Made by a program: the position numbers and the translations under genes. Shown piece after piece: positions 9,857-21,999 of a DNA stretch of 64,000 nucleotides; the first letter of the stretch is position 1, and each line of letters begins with the position of its first letter. Source of the DNA: Capronia americana (taxonomy: Eukaryota; Ascomycota; Eurotiomycetes; Chaetothyriales; Herpotrichiellaceae). The notes beneath the pieces were generated by a model. It saw nothing but the letters and a program-made list of their open reading frames with translations, searched no databases and was not told the DNA's origin. The stretch covers positions 333,365-397,364 of the forward strand of contig JADWQD010000022.1 of the NCBI GenBank assembly GCA_016110215.1. Reading direction: 5' to 3'.

Positions 9857-10218
9857 TCAAGGAGGGCTCGAGACGTGACACAGAACTGTTGCCCGAGAGC
9901 CCTACAAGGTCCTGATCTTAATTGTGTACTGTGTGGAGAGGACTCTGCGCATCCACGGCCTGTCTCATACATCAGCTTTACAGTATGTATTCCTTCCTGT
10001 ATATTCATTCATTCATTCGTAGCGAAGCGGCTGGTTTTCGCCTCTAGCGCTCTATCAGTCACCACTGGGCATCTCCTGGCTAGATGGTATATTGGCACTT
10101 TTGAGCCTTGTAAGCACCGGTGCACGTCTGGAGTAAGCCAACGGATCGTCCCATACGTACGAGGAGTATCAACAGTGAGTTCGACCTTCTCTCGGCGGCC
10201 TGCTTACACCATCCTCCC

Positions 10219-12618
10219 TCAAGGCCTCCTCTTGGTCCACGGCGCCCAACGTCTAGATCGAACTCGTCTTTGCCTGTAAGGATCATCCCGTGAAGGTTCC
10301 ATCGACAGGTTGGCCTCTTGCGTCTCGTCCCGGTAGCTGATCTTCTTCTCCTCTTCCCCGGGCCCATCGGCGGGTGAGTCACTTGATCTCTCCTCGTCAA
10401 ACGAGGCGGACGTCCCATCCACGTATACAACACTGAATTGGCGGTCGCCTTGATCGCCCTTCTCACACCACACACTACTGGTCTCGGGGACGGGCTTCCA
10501 CCAGCAGAGAAGATAGTATGTCCCCATTGCGACCAGGAAGCCAGCGAAGAAGTTCACTCGGTAAATGTACACGGCTCCGATCGGTACCTGTTTGAAACAA
10601 TTCATTGTTTAGCCGCAACATTCTCGCGGGGGGAAGTCATTCCGGACAACACACCTTTGTTCCGACGGCATCAGCAAAGCCGACCACGTTGATGAGAATA
10701 CCACAAATGTAAGCGGCGTACGCTCTCCAGGAGAAGCCGAAATGGAAATAGTATGGCGAGCCCTTCCGTGCCGAGTAGAGGTCCTTGAGGGAATAATATC
10801 CACGACGCACCAAGTAGTAATCGCAAATGATGACGCCGGCGATGGAAGACAGGAAGACGCTGTAGGAAGACAGGTACGTTGTGAAGTTATTGGAAGTGCT
10901 CAGGAGATTCCAGGGGCACATGCACAACCCAACTATCGCGCTGCAAAGTTGTTAGCATCGAAGACGGGATTGGAATGACCGGAATTGCGAAGGGTCGAGC
11001 TAAGCCGGGACTGGCTTTGGACTGGACTCACCAGATATACCCTCCTCGGCGGATGTTGAGGTAGCGCGGTAGCAAGGCCGTCAGGTCTGTCCCTGCTGAG
11101 ACACTGTTTGCGGCAATATTGGTGCCAAGTTGGGCCAGTACAAAGCCAGTGGCGATGATGAAAACGCCGAAACGCTCAGCGGACGAGGCATCGTCCAAGA
11201 GGAACTGAGACAGGAGATCCAGGGGGTTCCAGATAGCAGTGCCGTAGATCACCTTCGACGACGAGGAGACGATGATGCCGATGAAGGAAGTGACGGCGAA
11301 TCCGAAGGGGATGGTCAGCAATTGGGGTAAGAAGGCATTGCTCGGTTTCTTTGCAAAACGAGAAAAGTCCGGGTCGTTGACGATCAAGGTTGCGAAGTTG
11401 GCGATTGAACTCATAATGCCTGCCACCCAGCCCCAGGCCAGATCCGAGCCGGAAGAAGTTGCAGGTTGATGGACAATAGGGCCGATTCCATGAGCTCTTC
11501 CAATAGCCCATCCAAAGAATGCGATTCCAGCAATGGGAACGAAGATTGCCTTTGCTGTAAATAGGTGGCGGATGGTTTGTACGGGGAACCTGCAAAGTGG
11601 TTAGAAGAGATGTGGAGTAGGATGGCGTAGGGGAGTCCAGCTGGAACAGAATGCCCGCTAAGCAGATCGAACGCACCAAATTGCAGGAAGAGAGCCAGCC
11701 CAGAAAATGAAAAATCCCACAAAGTCTCGCGTGTTGGTCCCCGAACCTTCCATGGTATTGTGGAGGTTGTTGAAGGAGGGCCAAATAGCGCGGATCATCA
11801 ACACCACACAATTGCCACCGATCCAGGCCTGCACGCCATACCAAATGCACGCCATGGCTGCGCGGTTGAAGACTGGCCACAGCGAACCCCAAATGCCGAA
11901 GGAAGCCCTCGAAACAACAGGGAAGGAGATATGGTAGGTGGCGCCGATGCGTCCAGTCATGCAGATGAAGCAGGCTGCGATGAAATATCCGATCCACACG
12001 CACAACCACTGTCCACAGCCATTAGTTCACGACAATGCTCGCACAGACATAGACCAGACAGGGATGACTCACGGCGTGCCACCACGCAAGACCGTACTGT
12101 GTGATCGAGGCTGACGCGATCATCCAGGTATTGATGTTAAACGAGTCAGCAATCCAGAAAGCTGGAAGCTGTCAGCCAAAATAGCTTCCCGGCACTGCAT
12201 GAGGCGCTGTAGGGCCAAACGCACCGACAAAATTCCAGTTTCCCCATTTGCGACGAGCCTCTTCAACTGGCTTCAGGTCATTGTTCGTGAGAAACAGTTG
12301 CGCGTTTGTCAAGCCAGGCTCTGAGTCCACCTCGAGTTTGTGCAGCAGGCGAGCCGCCTTTGAATCTCCGAACTTGCCCATGTTGACAGCGATCCGTTGC
12401 TGGATGTGCAAGGGTAAGAAAGACAAAAGCCAACGGATCACTGTGCCACTCAGAGTATCCTCGCTCTGGGACGGCTTGCGGGGAGACGGCGGAGGACTGT
12501 TCAGCCGTGATAGCAACGGCTCCGAAGCCTCGCCGGAAGAAGCTCTCTCGAGTTGAGATGAAGATGAGGGGAATTCGTCTAGCTCTACTTCAGCATATCT
12601 TGGGATCGACGGGGGCAT
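10219..12618 (-). CDS. NCS1-family nucleobase permease (uracil permease, Fur type)
   Basis: A proton-coupled plasma-membrane importer of the nucleobase:cation symporter-1 family, probably for uracil or a related compound. Six exons on the minus strand (12225-12618, 12073-12161, 11677-12008, 11032-11589, 10655-10940, 10219-10587) give 675 residues with phase kept at all five joins. The N-terminal cytosolic 100 residues are Ser/Pro-rich with acidic spots. The first helix block reads FWIADSFNINTWMIAS, as in Fur proteins. Other family blocks are GSLWPVFNRAAMACIWYGVQ, NDPDFSRFAKKP and ICAIVGLCMCPWNLLS, followed by SNNFTTYLSSYSVFL. The C-terminal tail (about 85 residues) is charged and includes KRR pairs. 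Allantoin and uridine transporters share this fold, so the substrate is inferred. Confidence 0.9.
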
Positions 12619-12835
12619 TATAACGTAGGTCGTGTGCCAAACAAAACCGTATGGAAGCCCAGCTAAACTGATGTCATACCGAGCATGATCGACCAGGGAC
12701 TGGGCACGAGATCCGCCAGTCAATATGAGAAGATGAGGCTATGAAGGGTGGTACTGGATCGTGGCATGCAGGCGTGTGGCTAGATCTGGTAAAGCAACAG
12801 TTGGCGTTGCGCGACGCAAATGTGAATAGCTAGGC

Positions 12836-13315
12836 CTACTCGTAGAAGAGATTTCCGATGTGGTCGCTGCAAAACAGTCCTCGTGGTCGTGCGGTTGACT
12901 TTCTGCACGGCACACTAAATGAGCTGATCAACCGCTTTCCCACCCCTGACGGCCACTGGCTCCTCGTTGAGGGCGCCGTAGGTGGCCTTTGCGTGAACCG
13001 TGTCGAATGAAATGGATCGATCCCGAAGCGGAGAGGATGCAAATCACTTCGGGATTGGCTATGATGCTGTTGACCTTTTGGCGCAGAAAACTCTTTCAGA
13101 TGCTCGGTTGTGGTCGCAGAACAAAAGAACGGGGATAACGAATGCATTGACAGGGGGTGGTGCGGGGCTGAACACCGGCCATGACTTGATGAAATCGAGT
13201 AACCCCAAGGCGCCCAGAATGGCCAAGGCATCTCCTACCAAAAGCTCACGCCGTAAGTATTCGACACGTTCCGCTTCAAGGCCTGACAAGAGAGCAGGCG
13301 CAAGCGACGGCTAGT
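12836..13315 (-). pseudogene. Unrecognised small gene, probably broken by a frameshift
   Basis: The 3' end is convincing. A frame reading ATYGALNEEPVAVRGGKAVD ends ...QLI, crosses a 49-bp intron (12867-12915, GTGTGC...TTTTGCAG) in correct phase, and continues YDHIGNLFYE to a TAG at 12836. Upstream, a second frame reads KVNSIIANPEVICILSASG and then SIHF. It would join the first at HF/DTVH if four bases (ATTC, apparently duplicated near 13005-13012) were absent. Further upstream, about 13175-13285, a third frame reads EYLRRELLVGDALAILGALG. It could join across an 88-bp intron with its acceptor at GAAAG. I do not recognise the product and cannot place its start. Either this is a recent pseudogene, an assembly or sequencing indel, or my exon choice is wrong. 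Confidence 0.35.
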
Positions 13316-13441
13316 TTGCTTCTGCGTCCGCCAGGTGAGGATTTTGCTCGGAGCTGGCTGCGTGTCTCCGAGACGATATCCTGTAGCAACGCCGCGCATG
13401 GAGATGGTGTAGATCCAAAGAAGGCGCAAGATTAGCCCAAG

Positions 13442-14261
13442 CTATTTACCACACAAAATGCGTAAGAGCTTGTTGATAATCCTTGGTAGGAACTTCTTGG
13501 CGATCTTTTCTGCTTCGTCATATTGTCCGTGCTGTTGTTGCTGGTGCGGCGGCGGCGCATGATGCTGCGGTCGCTGTTCATGATGGGGCTGTGGGCCGCT
13601 GGAATAACCTTGCTGGTATCCTCCCCAGTTGTTGATATCATGCTGCTCCACGGGGCTGCCATCGAGCTTGACGTATATCCTGCCCTCGTTATCTTCTGTG
13701 GAATATTGCAGGCCGAGTTGCTGGCAAACTTGTTCGACACGAGGTTTGATCTTCTGAACGTGACTCGCGCTATGGTTGCCTTTGCCGACGATGACATGCA
13801 GGTGGGTTTGGCCATGCGCTTGCGCGTATTTGATCCGTTCTTCGAGAATATCCTCCGCCTCCTCGACAAACTGCCCATGCAGATCGATTGTATCCGCAGG
13901 CACCCTCCCACCAGCATTGTTTTCGCGGAAAATGAACTCCGATGCCTGCTTGTTGTACATCTCCATCTTCGCCCCGTGCTCTTTGCCTTCTTGTGAGAGC
14001 GCATGCGCAGCCCCGCCATCGCCCTCTTGATATGCCCGTTGCGATCGTTGGAAGCAATTGGCGCGTTTCGAGGCTTCTTGACTCGCAAGGTTTCGGAGTC
14101 TGTCGTACTCCTGTTCGGCGGCTTCAGATTGACTGTGGTTGAATGCTGCGCGAGAGCTCTGTTAGCATCGCCCACATGGGAAGCCCTCAGCTGCAGGGTA
14201 GAATGGCCTTACGTCTGGCTCCGACACGCGTTGAACGCTGCGTCGACATTTCGTGTGACAT
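13442..14261 (-). CDS. Smr-domain protein (DUF1771 plus Smr)
   Basis: Exons 14213-14261 and 13442-14145 (67-bp intron) give 250 residues. Residues from about 20 to 85 match the DUF1771 helical region (EAAEQEYDRLRNLASREASK). The Smr domain follows: DTIDLHGQFVEEAEDIL carries the DLHG motif, and HVIVGKGNHS matches the GxGxHS motif of Smr nucleases. After the Smr domain comes a Gly/Pro/His/Gln-rich stretch and a basic C-terminal helix (AKKFLPRIINKLLRIL). Small fungal DUF1771-Smr proteins are thought to act in RNA metabolism; the role here is inferred. The first exon has two in-frame ATGs (14261 and 14249); I chose the upstream one. The gene sits head-to-tail with the C2H2 regulator upstream. Confidence 0.88.
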
Positions 14262-14650
14262 GTTGCCGACGCACCGATGACAATTTGGTAGATCGCACGA
14301 TATGTCAAGAAAAACAGGGGTATTGAGATGGACACGGACGTCGGAGGAACTAACGCACGACTGTATATGTGTCTCGAATACCGACAGGCCAGAGACCACA
14401 AGTCATCGAGGGTTGACTAGAAAGCTACGTTGGTGAGATCTGGGAAGCGATCGGCTGTGAGATGCGAATCTCGGAAGCGGCGCCAAGTCTGGGGAACCTG
14501 CTTGGCTGCTGACTAAGCCTGGATGATGCGTTTTGGTAGATTCGCACATTCTATCTCAGCGCGGAATATCGGGGCATCTTGCGTTTCATGGCAGTGCATT
14601 GTTTCATTGCCCCAATGCAGGGGACCGGCAGGCTATCATGATTCATCACG
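14262..14650. other. Intergenic region between the C2H2 regulator and the Smr gene
   Basis: These 389 bases are the 3' end of the regulator and the promoter of the Smr gene, both on the minus strand. Nothing else is seen. Confidence 0.5.
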
Positions 14651-17600
14651 TCATAGAGCAGCCAGCTTGCTCTCGTAGCACGTCGCCAGCTCCCGCAGGA
14701 TATTCGCCATGCGTGGAGTGACGCCCCAGACCCAGGTGTCATCGTAGAATCCCGCCCAATACCGTGCCAGCTTGGCCGCTAACGAAGAATCCATCTCAGT
14801 ATCATACCCGTCCTCCACCTCGGAGAGAAGATTTCTAACCGCCCGCATGGTTTGCGCCTCGAGCTCGCTGATCGGACCGCCTTTGCCGGACCGCGTCTCG
14901 ACTTCGATCGCGTGTACCCATTTCGTGACCAGGAGTGCTGGTATCAAGAGTTAGCGTGGGAAGCAGACAGTTGGAGACGAATATAACTTACCGACTTCCC
15001 ATCCGGCCAACGCATGCCCAACCGCCCACGTCAAGGCCGCGGTCTTCTTGATGAGCATCGTCCCCGCTTTGTATGGTATCAGCATGCCCTCGAATGCCCG
15101 GCTCACCGCTCTTGCGACAAGGCCGCCCCGATTTTGCGGCATTGCAACGAAATCCTCGATGGAAGCGGCAAATTCTTCCTCGGTCTCCTTCAGCAGCATC
15201 ATTGAATCGGCCGCGCTGTGTCCTGTAAATGCTCGACAATAGCTGACCCGCAAAAGCGCCAGGCAGTTGAACAGCAGCGGCGTCTCTGCCTCCGTCCATG
15301 GGTAGTCGGCGTCCGAACTCGCCTGCGTGATCAGAGCACGACATCTCGAAAGCGCAGCCTCTGTTTGTGCGAGGGTTTGTGACTTCTGAGTGTCGTCCGC
15401 CTGTCCTGGGCTCGAAAACCCCCCGAAGAAATACGAGCCTTGCGTGATGTGCCAGATGTGGATGGATATCACGTTGATCACTACGCTGATAGCAAATGGA
15501 GACCACTCCCAGCATTCCTGCGGCACGCTCTTCGTCGAATTGCCGTTCATCACCATCGAGACTGCATCTTTGACGTTGAGCGGTGAGCTCTGGCCTTTCC
15601 GTAATGCGGCTTCGTGCCACTGGTCCTCCGTGGGCGCGTCCCACAGTGACTGATCGCACGGCATCTCGATGTAACCGTCTGAAACCACCGAGTACCCCGG
15701 CGGGATACCATATGTCATCGTGACAAGATTGCCGAACATTATTTGGCCGTAAAGTACTCTGGGCAACATGTCAGGAAAAAAATTGTCAGCTGAATTGACT
15801 CGGCTACCTTTTGACGCTCTCCCTCTCGATCCAGTCTCGCCACGTCAGCGGCCCTGCTTCGCTTCGGCGAAGCCGCACAATGGGTGCGAGCTCACGAAAG
15901 TCCTACGGCCAGGTCAGAGGATATCTGTTCCACCGGATCGTGTCATACTCACCATAAGGAAGTCACCAAGATGCACGATAGCCTTCGAGATTACTTCTGT
16001 ATCACCACTGAAACAGCTAAGCATGGCAAGTAGCAGCCGAGTCTGGCTCTGCCAAAGAGCATCGGGCGTCGACTTCCGTGACTGAGGCCGAGGACGAACC
16101 CAGTCCTCCAGCAGACGTGGCTTCTTGTGAAGATGGTCACCACGGTCGACAACAGCGGCAGCGAGTGCTTGATCGGCCTTCAGGTATAGCGAGGCAGACA
16201 CCTTTCTTTCTAGGCGATACTGAGCGCCAATCGCGCATATAGCGAGGACCAGAGGAGACGGCGTGCTCTCGAAATCCATAGTTTGAATATGAAATATGGG
16301 TAGGTGAACATGGAAGGCGTCGACATATGTCCGAATGCACTTCTGAAGTGCAGCGGCGGTGGGCAACCGGAACTTGCTCAGTTCCTCGGGACACAGCCTG
16401 TCTGAGAGGTCTTGTAGTAAATGATATCTCATCGACTCTGTGAAGACGAGCAGTGGCTGCTTTGAGTGCTTCATCTGCGGAATATGTAAGCTCAAAGGTC
16501 CCTCTGGTTCGGTGCGGCTTGTCGCAAGCGCCTGTCCCGGAGTCTCCTCCCACGCGGCCGAGTATTTTCTGGTACTGGATTCCGTGGGGATTGTCGGTCC
16601 CCATGTTTGGCTGCTGTCGTCGATCGATGGCGATTCATTCGTGGTTAGAAGATGAGTTTGCTGAAAGCCATAGTCCTGCACGGAAGTTTGGCTGGAACTG
16701 GAAAAATTCTCCAAAGGCGACCAACCATCCATATTGAGAGGAGGCAGTGTAAAGGCTTCAACCTGCTTAGCAGGTAGGCCCAGAAACGGATCGAAGAAGT
16801 CGAGGAACTCCAGATCCCCATCCAAATCAGGGAGAGGAACAGAACTAGGGAATGTCCGCATCTTCTCCAGGTCGGAGACGTTGACGCTGAAATCGGCCAG
16901 GTGCAGTCCCATTGTCGACGGTAGTTCCTGAAGTGTGGCAGATCCAGCTCCGGCGCTTGAGTTCATCGAGTGGTCAACTGCGAGATCGGCATTCTTTGCA
17001 TCGATCCGAATTTTCTTCGCTGAGGGACTGGTTGGTTTCGCGCTATTCGGCTCAGTCGCTGAACGTGAGGCATCTTGGGACACGGAGCTCGCAGAATCTC
17101 CTTTGTGCCCATTAAGCTTCGTGGGCGCAGCAATAGATGAGTCTCTCCGGGTCACGGCGGTCTCATCGGCGCCATCATCTCCAGATGCGGAGGGACTGGA
17201 TGGAGTATGCTTGGCTAAGACCTCTGTCAGCTTCTACTTCCCCAGGGTCTGAATAACTGTACCTGGGGATGGTTCGGAGGATCCATTTATGGCCTTCGCT
17301 ACTTGTTCCGGCGTGTGCAGCGTCCTTTCATGGCGGACTAGGAGGTCTCTGGACATAGCTGGCGTCAACAGACCTCCCTATCAGGAATTAATGGCGGATC
17401 TTACCTTCTGCTGTATCTTCTTCGACATACTCGGCAGCCGAAAGGCTTCTCTTGCGTGTCTGCAGGCGGCGTTAGTGGACAGTCTCTGGGGAGAGACTTT
17501 CAAGAATCAAGGCCGCGTTTTGCAAGAAAAATGGTAGCTTACGGCCCCGCTGATGGCGAATGCAATGCTCGCTTCGTTTGAAAGCTCTAGAACAGACACT

Positions 17601-17681
17601 GCATACATGCTTCCTCTTTCCAGTAGAGTTCTCTTTATCAAGCTTCGGAAAGACAATGGTTGAAGTGCCGATGAGAGTCAT
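14651..17681 (-). CDS. C2H2 zinc-finger transcription factor with fungal regulator domain
   Basis: Seven exons on the minus strand (17543-17681, 17405-17459, 17263-17348, 15953-17214, 15808-15902, 14992-15758, 14651-14937) give 896 residues, with phase kept at all six joins. Two C2H2 fingers lie at the N-terminus: Cys27/Cys30/His43/His47 and Cys55/Cys58/His71/His76. They are joined by the linker TQEKPFG and split by the first two introns. Ser/Thr/Pro-rich and acidic segments (about 95-260) are probable activation regions. The second half resembles the fungal-specific factor domain (FHVHLPIFHIQTMDFESTP; LAICAIGAQYRLE; LLLAMLSCFSGD). It is likely a nuclear DNA-binding regulator of the C2H2 plus fungal_trans type. 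Targets cannot be told from sequence. No neighbouring pathway cluster is evident. Confidence 0.9.
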
Positions 17682-20600
17682 GGCGGCGAAAGTCCGTTAT
17701 CAGGTGCTTTTTCCACAGTGCAAGGAGAAAGATCTCACATCGGCGAACTGACTGAGATTCTTGAGAAGCGAGGGTCATGACCCTTTCGTGTGCCACCTAT
17801 CGGCAGACCCATGTTCTAGCCATCGAAAAACGTGCCCCGGACGCGGGCTTGTACACTTTCAGCGCTCGACCGTGGGGCCCAATTGCGGAGGGAAAGGTCA
17901 GCAAAGCTTGGAAACCCACATGGCGCGCTGATGGTGGTGGTCAATTGGTGAAAGACGGAGGGAAGTGGATGTTGGTTTGGAGAAGCCGCCTCGAACAAGA
18001 GCGGAGAAGGCAACGCCTCCTCGCTATGCGGAGAAGTTTGCACCTTCACAAATCAGCGGTAGAGTGCACAAATCGTGCTGGGCCCGGAGTTTCGTCATGG
18101 GCTTATACGGGGATTCCAGATCACAGCTCGAGAGTCATGTGTCCTTCAAACTGTCGGCAGAGCGTGACTACACATGCGACGGGAACTCAGCAAATGCTCG
18201 TGATGAAACTGTGCAAGAATGTGGCATGGCGACAATCTGCTGCGCTAGCTGGAGGAGGTGTCACAGGGATATGCGTGGACCGTCTCCAATTGACAGAACC
18301 CTTTCTTGGTTGATGTCCCATGGAGTGCTGCTGGCGGTGCAGACTTCGGTGATTCTGGACGCGGTTGTCAACAAAGGGGACTCGGGAAGGTTTGGGCCGT
18401 GCCCTCGAGGGTCTCTCGACGATTTGGAGAAGAACCTGTCCTAAGAAGAGCACGGCTGACGCGCGACGCGATTGTAGAGGACGCTTTTCATAACTTCCAG
18501 GAGAGCGACCTGAGGTCGATTGGGAAGTAAGGATTACCCCACATCGCGAACACCTCTGGTGAGGCTGATGTGGGGTCGTTTCGGCCCTGGACGTTGCGAC
18601 TGAAGACCATGCCAAACCATCACTGTCAGGTGTGCGAATTGATCCGGAGAGGAGATAGCCGGGCGTCAGCCGATATGTGACCTACACAGCAAAGTATCAC
18701 CGTGGAGGATTCCCCATGAGTGCAAGGCTGTCCAGATAGGTACATACTTGTGTGACCCGTTTATGCCAGCATCACCGGTCGATCACTCCATCTAAAGATA
18801 GATCACATCCCGGAGTAGTGAAGCCTCTAGCTGCAGAATGCTGCATCTTCTCTCAAGCGTTGGCGAACCCTGAACAGGGAGAATCTGAAACTGACAGCCA
18901 CGGTGATTATGGAAGACGCGGGTGAGAGGTGGGCGCTGGATCAAGAATTTTGCCTGTTGTCACAGGCATATTTGTCGATAGCTTCTCGCTTTGCAGAAGA
19001 ATTCTTACCTTCATGACAGACATCCGGATGTCCCTCCCATACCTGTTGTGCATCCTCGTACGAATTCACCTCGTATGCTGAAACCTCACGTCGCACGTCG
19101 AACCGTTCCAGAAGTGACTCTCAAGGTCGTCGGAATCCGACCATCATGAACTGACCGCTACTTGTGATATTGATTTGTGATTTACCTATCACTTCGCATA
19201 ACTGATTGCTTTGCTTCCCGCAGGTGAGGCTAGCAGCGAGGCGACTTGTCCTCATTATAGAGTGAAAGGCAGGGAGCTCCTCCGTTTGGAGTCAGATGCC
19301 GATCCTCTCATTCCTTTTCCGTAAAAGGCGGCTAGGATCTTGGCCTTTTCACGCTCAATTGAGACATCGCCTATCCCGATTCGATGATGTTTTGATTCTA
19401 GTCGGGCGAAGCTGCCGAATCGTACAATGCAGGAATTATGGCAGGCACGGTTGTTGGCAGATTCAACACGTCAAGCAAGCGCCGAGTCCGGAGGGCGCGA
19501 TAGCGTCAGCGGGCATGATTTGATGGCGTTGCCGGGTTGGCGGGAAGTAAATTGTGGCACTGATCGGCAATGCAGAACACAGAAACGCTAATTGCTGGGC
19601 GAATGAACATCTCACCCAGTTCTCGGGGTCCAAGAAGCAAGGGGTCCTTTCTTTTCCACAAGGGGAGCCCTGCAGTTGCGGAAGTGTCTGCGCTCTCGGC
19701 CTCACCTCACATGAGCGATGTAACTTGCAGGCGAAAGACGAGACTTGACAGTGGGATGACTCGAGCAAGGTATGTGAAGATGAAACAAAGGACGCAACAT
19801 GTCACCCTTTTCGTGCATAAATTGATGGCCAGATCGACCGCTCCGCTGGATGAGACCCGTAAATCTGGGTCCGGCGTCCGTATGCAGGTTTAGCTTCACA
19901 CCTTCCTGATTGACCTTTATACGAGATTTCAGGACAACATTGCTGGCGCTTGCAAGGGTCCTGCCATCGTCGATCCGACGGAATTCCCAAAGCTCGGAGT
20001 GATGCCGTATGGCAGGTCTGCAAGAAGGACGCTTCGGTGATGGTCAAATGTAGGTGAGCCGTCTAATTCGCCTCTCGCTCACATATTTGGTTTCGCAATG
20101 AGCCCATACAATAGGTCTGCGAGATCGGAGTGCAAGACAGGATGGGGGAAGCCAGGTCTCGAGATAGGTATGCACGAGCCATCATCACATGATACGTAAT
20201 TGAATAAATCATTCCCGGAAGGACTGGTGAAATATGCTTATCTCGCTGTTTCTCGGCTGCTTCACCAAAGCAGAAAAGCCATTTGTTTCCAGTATCGGAG
20301 ACGCGAGTTGGGCGCCATCATCTTCCGCAGACGTTCTGCGGAGAATAGAACGCACTAGAACTGCATACTGTGAAGCGACGACACGAAAGCCTAACGAGCG
20401 TGCAGCAGGCAAGAAAATGGACTTTATGACCGTTCGGGTCAAGTTGGTTTCTGGAAGTGCCTGCAGCTTGGGTATGGCTGCGCCCATTTCCCTGAGTTGA
20501 GACAGTAGTTCCAGGTGCAATTCTGCAAGCACGCAGAAAGGAATATAAAACCTGGAGCGAATGCGCCCCCTGCGCCAAAACAAGACGACCATATCCAAAA

Positions 20601-21999
20601 GCAGCCTGCTAAAGTGCAACCAAGTGGGCAATTTCAGGTGTCCACCAAAGCCAGGTTGGTTATGAAGGCAAGGATCAGGGAGGGGGGAAAGCCAGTGAGA
20701 ATAGCTGGAAAAGCGGTGGGTGGGAGCGGGTGGCACCATAATCGGTAGCGCGGTGGAAGCTTGACACGACAGCGGCCCTGCGAGATATGAATGACAGCGA
20801 GGCAACAGCCAGAGGTCCATACGAGTTACTTGTGACAACCCACATAATCCTTGTCTCGCTGGACTCGGTTTTTGACGCGACCAGAGAAGCGACAATACCG
20901 AGTACTGAAGGGACCAACGCGATTACTGAATTGCAACTGAGGTCTCGTTGACATTTGTGCCTTTGAGAGAGCAATCTATCGTCCGAGACCCTTAGTGCAG
21001 GACATTGTTCTCCTTTCTCTTCTGGGGGCAACGCAATTGGCCGGGGGCACTAGTGAGCAAGTAGCTGCAGAAACTGCAGCTGCCGGTCGCCACTAACGTA
21101 AATTCTAGCCGGGAAGGAAGGTCTCGCGCCATACCAGCAACCGAACTGAACCAACCAACTGACCGCCAGCAGAGGAGCAAGCCTGCCGGAAAGACCCATG
21201 CTCGCCTAAGGATTGCGCCGCTCCTGTGGTGTCCTGGCAGCTCCAAGTGGCTTTGCGACCACCTTGGATTTCTCGATTCCCGGCCCTTGACTCTTTTTCA
21301 CCGTAGCCTTGGTGTCCCCTGCTTCGCTTGTCGACCATCCTCATTCATCGGCGCAAACGACGCTAGCCACTACGACTCCCTGCACTGATTGATCATCCCA
21401 AGAAAGTCCATTTTCATCCCCGTCTTTTCAGTTCCTCCAAACAGCTGGACCGACCACCACCTCTTCCTCGATCAGCTTTCTCCCCTTTGTACATTATCGT
21501 CATTTATTCTTGCCTGTTCCTGTAGAACAACATTCTCCTGGGAGAGGCACTTTCGTTGGAGACTGAGTGTCGGGCAGCGCGCCGCACGCTCCTACCACCC
21601 TCTTGAGCCCACCCGATCCGCAAGGTTTCGTCCCTGACAGCGGCCCAGCGCTCAGTGATCGACGCCAATTATTCCGGATCTTGACCTTCACCCGCGCCGA
21701 TTGTCCTGTCGGATTTCCATCACCCCCGAACCTCACTATCAAAGCCTCTGTCATCCCCAAATCACCATTCTTTCACCTTGACGACCTCGCTAAGCTCCGA
21801 AACGGAGGTATGTGGTAAAGCTGTGTCACGCATAGGATAATCTCGTATCTACCAGGTCGAGACATTCTCACGCGCGTCGCTCATCCTGACTATTGGACAA
21901 AGTGTGTTTACTAATTGTGTCCAGTCTCTTGTCGAGCCCTGAGAACAACTCATCTTTTACCCCCCTCCGCGCAAAGTCGACTCGTCCGAATACGCAAAA
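17682..21999. other. 4.3-kb region without a supported gene
   Basis: This is the largest gap in the window, between the divergent C2H2 regulator and the G-alpha gene. Frames of 100-230 codons occur on both strands but show no domain, and their codons look random. Hydrophobic, transporter-like stretches broken by stops occur on the minus strand at about 20560-20960 (see findings). From about 21260 to 21990 the plus strand becomes pyrimidine-rich, fitting a long promoter and 5' leader of the G-alpha gene. Short upstream ORFs are possible there. No tRNA was recognised. Confidence 0.5.

Larger units (their letters stand above)
9013..10218. other. Gene-free 1.2 kb with tandem repeats and an AT-rich core
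   Basis: This interval lies between the ligase and permease stop codons. It opens with a GA-rich stretch (9060-9095). It then holds two 14-nt tandem arrays (listed separately), an AT-rich core at about 9500-9650, and short CAGGCT and GAGGTC repeats at 9710-9870. A minus-strand frame across 9670-10008 translates to alternating Glu-Pro and Asp-Leu runs because of those repeats; I do not call it a gene. Confidence 0.6.

Noticed and set aside
17777..18313. Plus-strand frame of 178 codons
   Set aside because: No domain or amphipathic pattern; overlapping frames on both strands are similarly open, so it looks like chance.
20209..20895. Minus-strand frame of 228 codons
   Set aside because: The open frame itself shows no family. 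The transporter-like helices are in other frames, so it is treated as possible decay, not a gene.
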